64,000 nucleotides of DNA from the NCBI GenBank assembly GCA_037126765.1, contig JBBCBC010000021.1, positions 27,772,319 through 27,836,318 of the forward strand, given 5' to 3'. This stretch comes from Stenogyne calaminthoides. Its lineage: Eukaryota; Streptophyta; Magnoliopsida; Lamiales; Lamiaceae. Below, piece by piece: positions 51,082 through 62,377 of the stretch. The notes under the pieces were generated by a model that was not told the DNA's origin, made no database searches, and saw nothing but the letters and a program-made list of their open reading frames with translations. Position 1 is the stretch's first letter; every line of letters begins with the position of its first letter. A program made the translations under genes and the position numbers.

Positions 51082-52304
51082 TGTTGGGAGATGAATTTAA
51101 TAAAGTGGATTTTGATTAGATCCCAAAACCCCTGAGTATGACATGTTCAGGATAATCTTGTAGATCGAGTCGATTCAAGATAGAGTGTTCAGATGTTATC
51201 TCGCACTATGTATAGTCAGCAGATATAGATCAAAGTTAGATTTTGAAGATTTTGAAGACTCATTAAGATTCTCAAGAAATCAAGACATCAAGTCTCAAGA
51301 TGTCATCAAGACATCAAGTCTCAAAAGATGTCACCGATGACATCAAGACTCGTAAGACATTGAAGACACTGAAGACACTTAAGTCTCAGAAGACACAAGA
51401 AGATATCAAGACCCAAGAGTTATCGAAGACTCAAGAAATATCAATAATCAAGATAACCCAATGTTCCGAGGCATCAATAATATCTATCCAAGACTACAAA
51501 ACTGAGAAAAACGCAAATATTCATAAAAATAGATATTGCCCAAGACATTCATATGTAGACAAAAGAAACTAAGTCTAAGTGTTGTTTAAGGTTATCTCAC
51601 TCAGAGAGATTGACCAAAAAGAGTCATTATGTTTGTCTACATTTACTGAAGACAAGAACTAATCGTAGGAAGACAACACTGCATTTTTATCGATTAATCG
51701 AAGTTTATGTGTCATCAAGCATGTCAATAGTACTATGTTCCAGACTGCAAAAAGTGGTGATTGGCTACATGAATGCATATTGCCTAAAACATGCAAGGGA
51801 GTATTCAAACCCTAAAAATAGTCGTTTATCAAACACCATAAGAGGAAACTCATGAAGCTATCTCCTCCAACGGATAGTTTTTCAAGAGTGACCTTGGTGA
51901 AGTTGCCTATATATACTAGTGACCGTTTACTTGTGAGATTACTGAAATTTGAAAGCAACTCAAGAGCTCATTCAGATATTAGAAATTGAAGCACTGAAAA
52001 AACCTAGAATTTCCCAAGTGCTTTTACATTGAAGAGAGCTCATCACTAAGTTTCAGATTGATAAGATATATCCAAAGCTTAGTAGAGATATCCCAATTTT
52101 GTATTGTACTTATTGTAAAGGATATCTCATCCTAGTTGAAACCAACCGTAAACCCAAACCCTTTGTAAGGTAGTTTCGAGTGTGTTTGTTGGTGAGTTGG
52201 AGTTGTAAAGAGTTAGTAAGCTACAAAGTGAGTTAGCCGTAAAAACTCTAGAGAAGAAGTTAGTAAGCTACTTGGGTAGTCCTAACACTTGTGTGTGTTG
52301 AGTT
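51082..52304 (+). repeat. Truncated Sirevirus-like LTR, plus orientation
   Basis: Starts TGTTGGGAGATGAATTTAAT and matches the reverse complement of 54407 down to about 53026 along its length. Shared landmarks are CCCAAAACCC with GAGTATGACATG, the TATA box (CTATATATACTAGTG, 51907-51921), GAATTTCCCAAGTGCTTT, TTGTAAAGGATATCTCATC and GTTAGTAAGCTACTTG. It breaks off at GTGTTGAGTT exactly where the oppositely oriented LTR ends at 52305. A purine-rich degenerate repeat of AAGACATCAAG/AAGACTC type fills about 51240-51450 and gives a Lys/Thr-rich open frame that is not a gene. No internal region of this element is seen. Confidence 0.85.
51907..51921 (+). promoter_or_regulatory. Probable LTR TATA box, plus-strand fragment
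   Basis: CTATATATACTAGTG. The matching site in the minus-strand LTR is TATAAATACTTGTG (reverse complement of about 53412-53426). The shared position in both copies supports it. Confidence 0.5.
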
Positions 52305-54407
52305 TGTTGGTCCCTGGGTAAACGTAGTCTTACACTGTATGGGGGGGAATACACGTTGTTCAAGGTTTTTAAAACTTTTCATGGGTCACTTTTGGTTAGG
52401 TTGTCCTCGATGATTTGGTCCCGAGAAGCACAAATAGCTCGAGTCAAAGTCTATCCGAGACAAAGTTGATCCGAGTCGCTTTCGTAAATCTTTATAATTC
52501 CAACCGAGTCCTCGAGTTTTTCAGAGATCCCGAGTTGTTTCGATCAGATAATTCAACTTCATCAACCCTCGTAAGAGTAAGTTCGGGCTTTTGGTAACTA
52601 TCTCGTTTCTAGCTACTCGATAAAGCGGAATGGTTGGCCCTTAGTTTATACTGCTTTTAAGGTTTTGTCGAAAAACCTTCCTTTAATGGAATAGTGATTA
52701 GGCCGTGATTCAATTTATATGCAACTTTCAAAGGATTGATTCAAACCGAAATATCAAAGTGAAAATATGCTTTCAAAACAAAGTAATGCAACAGATAAAT
52801 CAAGCAAAAACAGAAAAGCAAAGAACACAAAGAGATTATAGTGGTTCGTAGACTCAAGCTCCCACGCCCACTCTCCCCGATCTCTTCAGAGAAATTCACT
52901 AATCACTTCCTTGAGCTCGACTACCTCTCGTAGTTTACTTACTCAACTCGCCCTAAGTTTTCTCGACCACTCAGAGTTTACATTTACTCAACCCGACCTT
53001 GAGCTCGACTACCTCGTAGTTTACTTACTCAACTCACACAAGCTTTCAGACTACCACAAGTAGCTTACTAACTTCTCCTCTAGAGCTTTAGCTACCTCAA
53101 TGTAGTTTACTCACCTTTACATAACTCCAATCCCACCAACAATCACACTCAAACTACCTTTACAAAGGGTTTGGGGTTTTTGGTTGGTTTCCAATCAGAT
53201 GAGATATCCTTTACAATAAAGAACAATGCAAAGGCTAGGATATCTTGACTAAGCTTTGATATATCTTATCAAGCTAGGCTTAGTGTAATGAGCTCTCTTC
53301 GATTTAAAGCACTTGGGAAATTCTTGGTTTTTCGAAAGTGCTTCAACTTGCAATAATAAGTTTGAGCTCTTGTTGCTTACAAATTTCCCATAACCTTTCA
53401 ATGTAGAGGTCACAAGTATTTATAGGCATACACCAAGGTCACTCTTGAAAAACTATCCTATTGGAGAGATAGCTTGTGAGTTTCCTCTTATGGTGTGTGA
53501 GAAACGGCTATATTTAGGGTTTTAACACTCCCTTTTTTAGGCAATATCCTTTCATGTAGTTTGCCTTCACTTTTTGCAATTCGAACTTAGTACTTCTCGA
53601 CATCTTTTTTCAAAGGACTGTCGTTGTCAAGGTCAAGATGGTACAAAGGTCGTTTTCCTTTTTTGACTTTTTATCTCCAGTTAAAGGTAGACAACTCAAT
53701 TTTTTTTGGTTACACCTCCGAAAGGGATATAACCTTAACAACACTTTCATTTAGTTCCTTTTGTCTCAGATTTGAATGTCTTGGCAAATATCTATTTTTC
53801 TAAGGAATCGCGATCTTCTCAAAGAGTGCATCCTTCAGATAGATATGTTCAAGGCTCCTAACATTCAGTTTATATCGAGCATTCAAGACATTATCGAGTC
53901 TTCGCAGAATTACCGCGGCCTTCAAGATTCTTGATCTTCGCCTCTTGGCCTTCTCCGCCTTTCCGTGGTCTTCAGAGTCTTCAGAGTTTTCTTAGTCTTC
54001 GCCTTTCCGAAGTCTTTCACAGCATGTAATCGACCGATATACCCGAAGCCTCATGCCGAAGCCTCCGCTTCTCGGCCATAATCGAGCCTCAAAGATTCGG
54101 CCACATCGAGTCTCAAAGATCTCGCCATATCGAAGTTCTTCAAGATCTCGCCATCGAGACTTCGCTTTCGTTTACGAAAATTGTAAACTTCGCCATAATG
54201 TAAACTCGCTTTCTTTTAAACTTATCGAGTTCTTCGTAACTCCCGATCCTAATCCGATCTATATCACGACTATACATTTTGCGATAACATCCCCTAATAC
54301 TCTAAAACCGAATCCCGACTCAACTATCAAGATTATTTCAACATGTCATACTCGTGGGTTTTGGGATCTAATCAAAATCATATCTTTATTAAATTCATCT
54401 CCCAACA
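52305..54407 (-). repeat. 3' LTR of the minus-strand Copia element
   Basis: On the minus strand it starts TGTTGGGAGATGAATTT (54407) and ends GGGACCAACA (52305), giving TG...CA ends and about 2.1 kb. TATA box near 53412-53428. A tandem duplication lies inside: CTTGAGCTCGACTACCTC..TAGTTTACTTACTCAACTC at 52911-52950 and again at 52999-53036. A GTGGTTCG...CTCAAGCTCC motif at 52842-52864 is shared with the LTR at 62378. The polypurine tract directly precedes it on the minus strand, which identifies it as the 3' LTR. GAGTT (52300-52304) would be the expected left target copy; its partner is not in the window. Confidence 0.82.
53412..53428 (-). promoter_or_regulatory. Probable TATA box of the minus-strand LTR
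   Basis: The minus strand reads GCCTATAAATACTTGTG. It is positioned about 1 kb into the LTR, matching the TATA-like site in the plus fragment, and a similar CACTATAAATACTGAG lies in the 62378 LTR. Confidence 0.6.
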
Positions 54408-54432
54408 ATTTTCCCCTTTTGATGATGCCAAA
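54408..54432 (-). other. Polypurine tract next to the 3' LTR
   Basis: The minus strand reads GCATCATC, AAAAGGGGAAAAT and then the LTR start TGTTGGGAG. This is the plus-strand primer site for reverse transcription. Further partial copies of the tract-plus-LTR-start motif lie just upstream on the minus strand: 54519-54541 (GGGGGAAAATTGTTG) and 54553-54570 (GGAAATTGTTGGGAGATT). Multiple polypurine-tract copies are described for Sireviruses, which supports the classification. Confidence 0.8.
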
Positions 54433-57400
54433 ACCTATCTTGTTACAAACATACTTTAACCTATACTGTGTTTCAGCTTTTATCCTATTACAAGATTGGT
54501 TTTATTTTCAACAATTTTCCCCCATAAATAATGAGTCTCTTAACACGCTTAATCTCCCAACAATTTCCATACGAGATTCTCACAACAATTTCTTCAGAAT
54601 GAATCTCTCAAAGGATTCATCACCAAATACTTAATTTCAATCAATTAATCTCAGAGACACTATTCAGCATATCAAATTTAAAAGATATGTAAATAAGATA
54701 ATGAGATATTATCTTTTGAGCATAATTGATAAGTTTTCATTGATGATAGGTAGATCGCTACAAGTTACAATGAATCTTATCAAACAAAATCAAAAACACA
54801 AAAAAAGATTAAAAAAGAATCTTCCGAGTCTTCATCTTTCGAAGTCTTCATTCCCGCTTCTTCGGGCAAATTTCTTCCGTTTTCTTCGGGCCTCGGCTCT
54901 TCTACCTCATCGCCAGGACTTCTAGTTGAACATTCTAGAATCTTATTTTCTTTTCAAATCTCTTTAATGATATCCTGATTGTCTCGTCAGACCTAACTAA
55001 GTGGGCGATCGAGATATTTCCCGAGAAATGGCTTTCATTAACACAGCCATTCTCCACCTCGTGGAGAGGGTACACATATGGACCGTGGATGGTTATCTGC
55101 ACCTTCCTTCATCCGCAAGATTTATCCATCCTTTGAAGATATTTTGATAGAAGGTCGAGATAGTCGATGAAAGCCTCATTCTTGATCTCGAAGCTCTCCT
55201 CTCCATTCTCGAAAGTATTACATCATAGTAGAACCGTATGTTCTTTGATTTTTCCCACGCGATCGCTGAGATGGATCGCATCCATTTGTCAACGGCGGCC
55301 ATTTCGCGGCTTTAGTGTTCTCTCTTGCTTTGCGAAACTTTTGAACCCACTCCTTCTTTTTCTTCTTCTTCTACCTTCTTCGATCACCGGTACACCGTAA
55401 AATGTATGTACATTCTTCATTGTTCAACTGGAGTGTTTTCAGAGCACTTCCGTATTGAAGACTTTCTTCTTTGGCTCGACTTCGTAATCTTCAAGACTAA
55501 AGATCAATTTCTCCCGAACTGGCTTAGAAGCATTTGCTTTTGCCCCTCGTGCTCTTCCATCGCTTATAGACTTTCTTGATGGGCATTTCAAACACTATTT
55601 AGGCTTGTACTAATCTCTTTCCTCTACCACCTTTCTCCATAGCAACTTCCTCGCATTGTTTCCTTCAAACCGAAAGTGTAGACCGCTTCTTCCACCCTTT
55701 GAACTTAAGCTTCTCGCTGGCTTCAATCTTTCATGGCTTCGCAATTATCTTCTTTCTCGCCTTCCTTTTACAACCTTGCCCTTCAGAGTATGTTCCAATA
55801 AAACCCCGAGATCAGCTCCGTGTCTTTCCTTCTTGAACCATATCGGCAGAAGCCCGGGAGAGTGTCAGGTCCATATGGTATTGCACTTTTATCGACACTC
55901 CACACCTCCCCCCGCCATCTGATCTTGCTCTCTTCCTCGAGCCTTCCGAGGTGGTTTTCGCCACAGAGAATTCTTCGCATAAAATGAGCAAATTGGTTTT
56001 GAGAGAGCTTCTTTGAACATATGGCTATCTTGGCCATGAGCATTGAGCTCATTTCCTCAACAGCTGCTTCTTCACCAAAGATCTCATTCTTCTCAACCAA
56101 CTTTGTTTCTAGAATTCTGCGGTTCCGCTTCCTCGATGCTTTTGTTTCACCGTGATTAAGCTCAGCCTTGACCTCCATCTTGTCTTCTATCTTTTGCCTT
56201 CCATGGAGGTCTTTTTTTCATAGAGCTCTAAAGCAAGACCAGCTCAAGAAGAACCAAGTTCTCAATCTTCGAGTTTATACAATGCTCTTCAATCCGAAAG
56301 CAACTTTGGTCGATTGGCTCAACCTTCTAGCTTCACCATCAAGCCAAGTGAGATCAATCTAAGGGAGTGTATCCGACGTACCAGGACTCGAGTTGGTCGT
56401 TTCATCCCGAAGTCCGGGCCTCAACCCCGAGCTTCGGGCTTGAATGGGTTTTGTGCAGCCCCGAGTCCGATTCAACTCAACTTGGGTGTCCACTGAGCCT
56501 CACCGCGATATCGACATTACAGATTTAAAGGTAGGAACTTCAAAGAACTCCGCATAATTATTATAGTGCCAAAAGTTACCTCAAGACTAACTTCACCGAG
56601 GATGTTGGGAAGAGTTCTGATCAACATCTTTGAGTCTTTCTCCTTCCGAGATTGACTCATCATCCCCTTGTTGGTCCCCATCCCCGAGATTTGTCAATGG
56701 AGCTCTGGGGAACCAACTTCAAGAAATTTTCCTCTCAAAGAACCTTCCTCTTCACCAAATTTCATCAAAATCAGAATTTTCATCCCGAGTTTGGTTTTTC
56801 CGAACCCCGAGAATTCAAGGAGAAAAGTTGTCTGCTCCACCACCTTTCCCTCCGAATGAAGCAATGTTTAGCATCTCCTAAGAGTCTCTGGCCGAGGATG
56901 TAGACCGCTGACCTCAATCAAGAAGATCTCGAGGTCGTGGAATGAGCTCAACAGAGTAATGGGTCAAGAATGAACCGTCCTTGCTTTCAACCATTCGGTC
57001 TTCAACCTTCACCTTTTTGGAGCATTGGGCTCTCGTGTTCGCATTGAAATCCTTAATGAAAGGTCGATTAAGAGCTCATTCAGAGCACATCAAAATTTGT
57101 CGGCCCCGAGGCTCAGCAAACTCTGAGGGTTTGGGCATGCAGCCTCGGGCTTTGAACTGCCTTTGGTTCTGGAGGTCCGAGCCGGGCGCCTCATGGGGAA
57201 TTTCAGCTTGCTTGAGAACTGAAAGGGCACATCCGCCAGAATTGAGCATCTTCGGCGGCCGGTTTGCATGTCCTCGTATAATCTGTGACTTTTTTTCTAA
57301 GGTCCGAGGTCCTTGAAATATTTCATGAGAAAACTTATCGAATCGAGCGATGTCTCAAGAACCTCGAGAAGACTTACCTCGCTTTGATCCCCAGGCTTTT

Positions 57401-58989
57401 GAGATAAATGAGCCAATACAAGTAAGGGCGATTGAAAGGCTGCTCAGTCAATCTCCTCGGCCTCACTTTTCTCATCATCACAATGAGAACCACCATTCTT
57501 TTGCGCTTTTAGGAGCAAGGGTTTTCGCTTCTTCATTTTCACCGCCCTTCTTGGCATCCAACAAAACCTTCCCCCGGTTTGTTGGCTTTCTTCAAAGACA
57601 GCCCACAATCTGGTGATTCCACTTTCTTTCTTTCTTTCCTTGATTGTCTTAGCAAAGAATGGGTTTGAACATTATTTTTCGACTTAGGGAATGGAGTAGA
57701 TTTGATGAAGATATCCTCCTCCTCCTCGGCACATCTCCAAAATAAAGGCTATTTTGGTGGCGTGGAGGATTCCCGCTTTGATAGATATTGCCCCATCCTC
57801 CTCCCTTTTTATGACTTATTTGCTCTCTCACCACCTTGATTAGATATTTCAACCAGCTTGAACTCCTTGGTGGGTGAGTCCTCACGTGCCGCCATAAGTC
57901 GGAGTTTGGGAGGCCGACCGCTCAAAGCTTCCAGACGACTCATGATGCACTTTCCAACAATATCCATCAACACTCAGACTTCCAGATGATGCCGCTATAA
58001 GAGTTGCCTCAAACTTAATAGGTTTATCAAATAACCTTGTCAAGATACTCCCGCCCCGCCCCAAACACATATAATGAGGGATCATCTCCCTATCGCACAA
58101 CTCAAATACGACGCTTAAGTTCTTAGGGACAATGTAGAGCTCTCCTAACAAAAAATCCACATATTTCATCAATTGTTCAAGATGAGAAATGAATAAATCG
58201 ACTCTATACAATCATCCTCATTTATTTCCAAATTAGTTTATAAACTATATTACTTCTGAGTATACTCTTCCTATCGACGGCGATAAGGTTCGCTGGGCCG
58301 CTTACGGATTAAATGGAGTTTTTCTTCGGGCTTGGCATTGGTGGTACTTCCAAAGAAACCACGATCATACCATGGCTTATTTGTCTCGGCTTAATTTTTT
58401 CTAACATGGTAGGAGCCATTTGAGATTTGAAGATTTGGTTTTGAGCGATGATGTTTTTCCGGGTAAAAGGGATTTATTTTGCAAAGGATTTATTTTGGCT
58501 TGAATGACTTTCAAAGGATTAAATAGCTCGAGATCGTGGGAAGTTGTACCGGTTTGGTGAAAAGCAACGTTAAGATTAATCCACGATTACACGGGTATGC
58601 AAAAGTGTCGATCCCCTAAAAGAAGTCATTATTTTAACTTCATTGGTGATTAAATGTAACAGAAGCATTTAATGACTGTTGACCTTCTTAGGAATTTCAA
58701 AGATCCCGCCAAAAAACATTCCTCGTGTGTTTTGTATTTATTATGAATGATTCACGAGTTTCACTTAACAATAAATGAGTCGCATGAGTCATTACTTCTT
58801 CGCACTAATTTCCCTCTATCACCTTTTATCGAGTATTGACCTTGATAAAATGTCAAGATGATAACGAAAGTAATCGAATGGGTTCAAGATGCATCGAGTA
58901 CTCACCTTCAAGAAGTCCGAAGTTTTTCGAGACTCACCAAGATTTTATTTTATCCCCGGAAGTTTCTCAAGAGAATTCGAGAAAACTTC
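54433..58989 (-). pseudogene. Post-pol region of the Copia element, possible envelope-like ORF remnant
   Basis: About 4.5 kb between RNase H and the polypurine tract, the place where Sireviruses carry an extra envelope-like ORF. Two open minus-strand pieces stand out. 58211-57882 (about 109 codons) contains ELCDREMIPHYMCLGRGGS, then ILTRLFDKPIKFEATLIAA and LSVDGYCWKVHHE; a P-Y/H motif followed by LTRLF resembles the conserved stretch of plant envelope-like retroelement ORFs, but this is pattern memory only. 56178-55783 (131 codons) is charged (TKASRKRNRRILETKLVEK) and has no recognised fold or clear transmembrane segment. The rest is closed by many stops in all frames read. The function of the original protein is unknown. 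Confidence 0.45.
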
Positions 58990-59640
58990 ACGCATCCGAA
59001 AAATCTTCAATTTTAGATTTTACTCTATACACCGATCCAACATCCTCATTCAACCGATAGTTCCTCAAATCTTGATTCAAAGCCAAAGGTTTAGTCAAGA
59101 TATCAACTCGCTTATCAAGAAGAATTTTCTCCATCCCGATGTCCTTTTCTACATGATCTCTAATGAAGTGATGTCCGATATCCACATGCTTGCATCCGGT
59201 GAGTAATACCGATTTTGTGAAATAGCAATGGCACTATTATTGTCACAAAATATTGGTACTTAATCGCTACAACTTTATAATCCCTTAATTGTTGTCCGAG
59301 CCAAAGAATTGAGCAAAAAGCTTCCTCGCAGCCTATGTATTCACTTTCAAGAGTATCGTTGCTACCGAGGTCCTGCTTTCTTTTGAAAACCAAGATATCA
59401 CTTTGTTTCCTAGAAATTCGACAAGTTCTCGAAGTGGACTTCCCAACACTCGCGAACCTCCATAATCAAGATCCGAGTAACCAAGCATCAAGGTTATCAT
59501 CACCGATACCATAATCCTCTATTCATCGCGGCCTTAAGATACTTCAAGATTTTGACAGCCTCCATGTGACTAGCCTTAGGATTAGCTTGGCATCTTGCAC
59601 ATATCCCAACAACAAATGTTATATCCAAATTTCTACTTGT
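58990..59640 (-). pseudogene. Copia RNase H remnant
   Basis: Minus-strand pieces in shifting frames, in the expected order. 59640-59500 has remnants of the RT/RNase H connection (IEDYGIGDDNLD). 59480-59390 reads LGYSDLDYGGSRV, then EFLGNKVISWFSK, the Copia GYSD-D-[YF]-[AG]-G start with its catalytic Asp. 59393-59160 reads KRKQDLGSNDTLESEYIGCEEA, corresponding to the T-[AL]-E-[SA]-E-Y helix, then ILWLGQQLRDY. 59185-58988 reads GHHFIRDHVEK and VDILTKPLA, the H-[HF]-I-R-[DE] and D-I-[FL]-T-K-P-L signatures at the domain end. Frameshifts and stops between pieces rule out function. Confidence 0.9.
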
Positions 59641-60340
59641 CATGGAGATAGAAAGAATGACCCAATGATTCCTCTATAATCGCAGATGACTTATCGACGG
59701 TTTCGTAATCAGATCCACCTTGTAGTTAGTATTCATAGGAATTTAACCGTGATTGCAATTCAGACACCATACTTCGCAATCGATCCCCGTGTACTTTTGC
59801 TTGGTTGATGAAGATTCCTTCCTTTGATTGTTTCACTTGAAGACCTAGAATGAAATTCATCTCTCCCATCATTGACATCTCAAACTTGTCTTTCATCGCT
59901 GTTGAAAACTTTTCACACAAACTGATGGTTTGGAGATCCAAAAAATGATGTCATCAACATATATCCGAACCAAGAAGATATCTTCCCCATCTTCTATCCT
60001 CGAACAGAGTTCTATCAACAGCCTTTTGATAAAACCATGGTCAAGAAGAAACCGAGGAAGAGTATCATACCATGCTCGGGTGCTTGCTTAAGACCATACA
60101 AGGCTTTTCACATCCATTTGATAGACTCGCGGAACTTCATGTGGTAAAGATATGCAAGAAACAATCGATGGTTTCTAGTCTTGCAACTGGTGCAAAGGTT
60201 TCATCATAATCCAAGCCTTCTTCTTGGGAATAACCTTGTGCAACTAGCCTTGCCTTGTTTTTTACAATGTTGTTGTTTTCATCTCTTTTTTATTCTTATA
60301 TACCCACTTGGTTCCAATGACATTGTGCCTTTCTGTGTCT
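59641..60340 (-). pseudogene. Copia reverse transcriptase remnant, with internal deletion
   Basis: Minus strand. 60330-60185 encodes the RT start in broken frames (GTKWVYKNKKE, then QEEG-type and APVA-type stretches, with stops). 60150-60080 reads VYQMDVK, the first catalytic Asp region, joined directly to KALYGLKQAP; the intervening AFLNG-to-PPGF stretch of normal Copia RT is missing, an internal deletion. After a one-base shift, AWYDTL and then RFLLDHGFIK follow. YVDD, the catalytic pair, lies at 59961-59950 in VRIYVDDIIF. 59941-59726 reads LCEKFSTAMKDKFEMSMMGE, then MNFILGLQVKQSKEG, the usual thumb region. The catalytic residues survive but the gene does not. Confidence 0.92.
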
Positions 60341-61237
60341 ATCCACTAGCTCCCATACTTCATTTCTTGAGAATTGATTCATTTTCATCTTGCAGACAGC
60401 AAGAATCCAATGAGAATTTTGTAGAGCTTCACCAATCTCAAGAGGGTTCTTTCTCCGATAGGGAAGCAGTTATAATAGTTTACTCTCACCATGGAACCTT
60501 CTTGTTTTTGACACCTTCTTGCTAGATCACCAACAACTGCTTGTAGGATGACTATCTAACCATCTTCTTCTAGATGTTCCCCTTCAACAAAGATCCTCAA
60601 CATTTGAAATGTTAGGTTGGGTTAATTCAAGAAACTCTCAGGAACAACAGAAAGGAGAAAGGAATCATCTTCCTCGTGGAAATTCCATTGTAACATTGTC
60701 GAGACATTTGTTCCTTTGTTGATAGATTCTTAATTTGCCTCACCGTGACTACATCTTCACCGGGCATCACATACCCGAGTCCGAATCGTGTCTGCTCGTG
60801 ATTGGTCACCTTTTGGTGTGTTGGCTTTCCCGAGTCTCACCATCCCGAAGTTCCATCCTAAACTTCTTTTTATCCGAGTCCGAGTCACCCAATCATAGAA
60901 TGTGACCGACTTCTTCTTTCGCATTCGTGATGTTTTGTCATTCTTTTTCAGTTTAATCTTGTGATTCTCTTGGTCATTTTTTCAAGATCATGTTCCCGCT
61001 TTCTTCCCAACACAAGTAGATTCATCAAAAACAACATGAGGTGTTCCTCCACAATAAGAGTCCTACAGCTTGTAAACTCGAAAGTTTTATCAATTCAGAA
61101 TATCCTAAGAATATTCCTTCATCGCCTTTTACTATCAAATGTTTTTTAACCCGATCTTTACCATTATTGTGTACTTAAACACTTGCAAACAAAACACACT
61201 AAAGAAAGAAACAAGAGGCTTCCTTTCATTCCAAAGC

Positions 61238-61870
61238 TCATAGGGTGTTTTGTCTTTGACTCTTGGTCAAGATGGATCCGTTTCGAGAATAGCATGCAAG
61301 GTTGATGCCTTCAGCCCAAAATCTTTTTAGGAATATCGATTCAACTATCATTGTCCTTGCAATTTTTTTAAGAGTCCTGCGTTTCCTTCTTTCAAAGAAC
61401 AACATTTTGTTGAGGGGTCCTTGCAAACCGATGTTTTATGAGAAATTCCATTTGGTCGCATAATAATAAGATATAATATGATTTATAAATCAGTTCCCTT
61501 TGTCGATCCGATTTTGACCACACTCGATTTTTCTCAATACCGAAGCCTTTTCAAGAATTTCGCAAACTTTTATTCAGCCCTTTTTTTCATCGAAAAGAAT
61601 ATGACCCCAAGTATATCTTGAGTAGTCATCAACTACTACCAATGTGTATTTCCCGCCATTTGTGCTCACTGGGTGTTATAGGACCAAAAAGATCCATATG
61701 CAACAATCAAGTATTCTTTCAAGAGAAACATCTACTTTTGCTTTTAAATGATGCTCTAATTTGTTTTCCTTTGGCACGATCACAAACATGTTCTTCATCG
61801 AACACTTCATTAGGCAACCTTCTCACAAGAGCTAATCTTGCAAGCTTATTCAGTGGTTTTGAAATTCAAA
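61238..61870 (-). pseudogene. Copia GAG-pre-integrase and integrase remnant
   Basis: Minus strand. 61865-61780 carries LNKLARLALVRRLPNE, the tail of the pre-integrase zinc-binding region, followed by HVCDRAKGKQIRASFKSK (about 61795-61735), where the last of the zinc-binding cysteines should be. LHMDLFGP at 61705-61682 holds the first catalytic Asp of the DDE core. A broken VVVDDYS-type stretch lies near 61625. Near 61525, GSTKGTD in one frame or RIDKG in another marks the second catalytic Asp, with a frameshift. 61426-61238 reads FFERRKRRTLKKIARTM, then RFWAEGINLACY, corresponding to the catalytic Glu helix (V-[VF]-E-R) and the conserved FWAEA segment. Non-functional because of several frameshifts. 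Confidence 0.9.
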
Positions 61871-62214
61871 AGATTCATTCTTTATGCCATAACCAACGGG
61901 TATTCGTGGGAACTTTTTGCAACCAAACATGCATCTTTTAGGAGTTGAACTCCAATCAAGAAGAAGATACATTTTTTCTAAGTACCACCAAGAATTTCTC
62001 GTGAGATATCATCTTCACATTACATAAGTTCTAGAGAACTCAACATTAAAACCCTTATCACGTAATTGGCTTATTGAAAGCAAGTTATGCTTCAATCCAG
62101 ATACATATGAAACACCATGGATATGAACCGAGTCTATTTCCAAAGTTCCATATCCTTCACCGCCCCTTCGAGTTATCTCCAAAAAGTGATCCGAGGGCCT
62201 CTTTGTTCAACATA

Positions 62215-62377
62215 GTCACCGAGCATCTTCTTGAATCATGTCATATGTCTTGAGCATCCAACCACAAGATACCATACATCGTGGGCTTTTTCATCTCGCC
62301 ATCGCTATGTGATCTTTAATCGCCTTTTAGTGCCCTTGTTTTTCTCCTAAAAAATAGATCAATTTTAGGTACCCAAT
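62215..62377 (-). pseudogene. Copia protease remnant, cut by the neighbouring LTR
   Basis: Minus strand. 62377-62341 reads NWVPKIDLFF, the W-V-P-K motif seen just before the protease in Sirevirus-type polyproteins. 62280-62236 reads DVWYLVVGCSRHMT, the W-Y-x-D-S-G-C-S-R-H-M-T active-site segment with the DSG changed to VVG, so the catalytic Asp is lost. Everything further upstream (gag) is absent because an LTR end lies at 62378. CCAAT (62373-62377) would be the predicted target-site copy for that LTR. Confidence 0.82.

Larger units (their letters stand above)
52305..62377 (-). mobile_element. Ty1/Copia (Sirevirus-like) retrotransposon, decayed, 5' part missing
   Basis: Read on the minus strand: protease remnant (62377-62215), integrase remnant (about 61870-61238), reverse transcriptase (60340-59640), RNase H (59640-58990), a long post-pol region (58989-54433), polypurine tract (54432-54408) and 3' LTR (54407-52305). 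Protease, integrase, RT, RNase H is the Copia order. The 2.1-kb LTR, the roughly 4.5-kb region between RNase H and the LTR, and repeated polypurine-tract motifs fit the Sirevirus group. Gag, the primer-binding site and the 5' LTR are missing: at 62378 another LTR begins. Every domain has stops and frameshifts. No firm domain was recognised at 60341-61237, which would link integrase to RT. Confidence 0.85.

Noticed and set aside
51300..51572. A Lys/Thr-rich open frame (KTLKTLKTLK type) as a small basic protein.
   Set aside because: It lies inside an LTR and is generated by a degenerate AAGACxxTxAAG simple repeat whose reverse-orientation counterpart is also in the other LTR.
54053..54634. A 193-codon plus-strand open frame as a gene.
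   Set aside because: It runs antisense across the 3' LTR start and polypurine tract of the minus-strand Copia element; it is a shadow.
57350..57616. Plus-strand open frames between 54000 and 57600 as host exons.
   Set aside because: They lie antisense to a minus-strand retroelement between its polypurine tract and RNase H, with no splice pattern or recognised domain.
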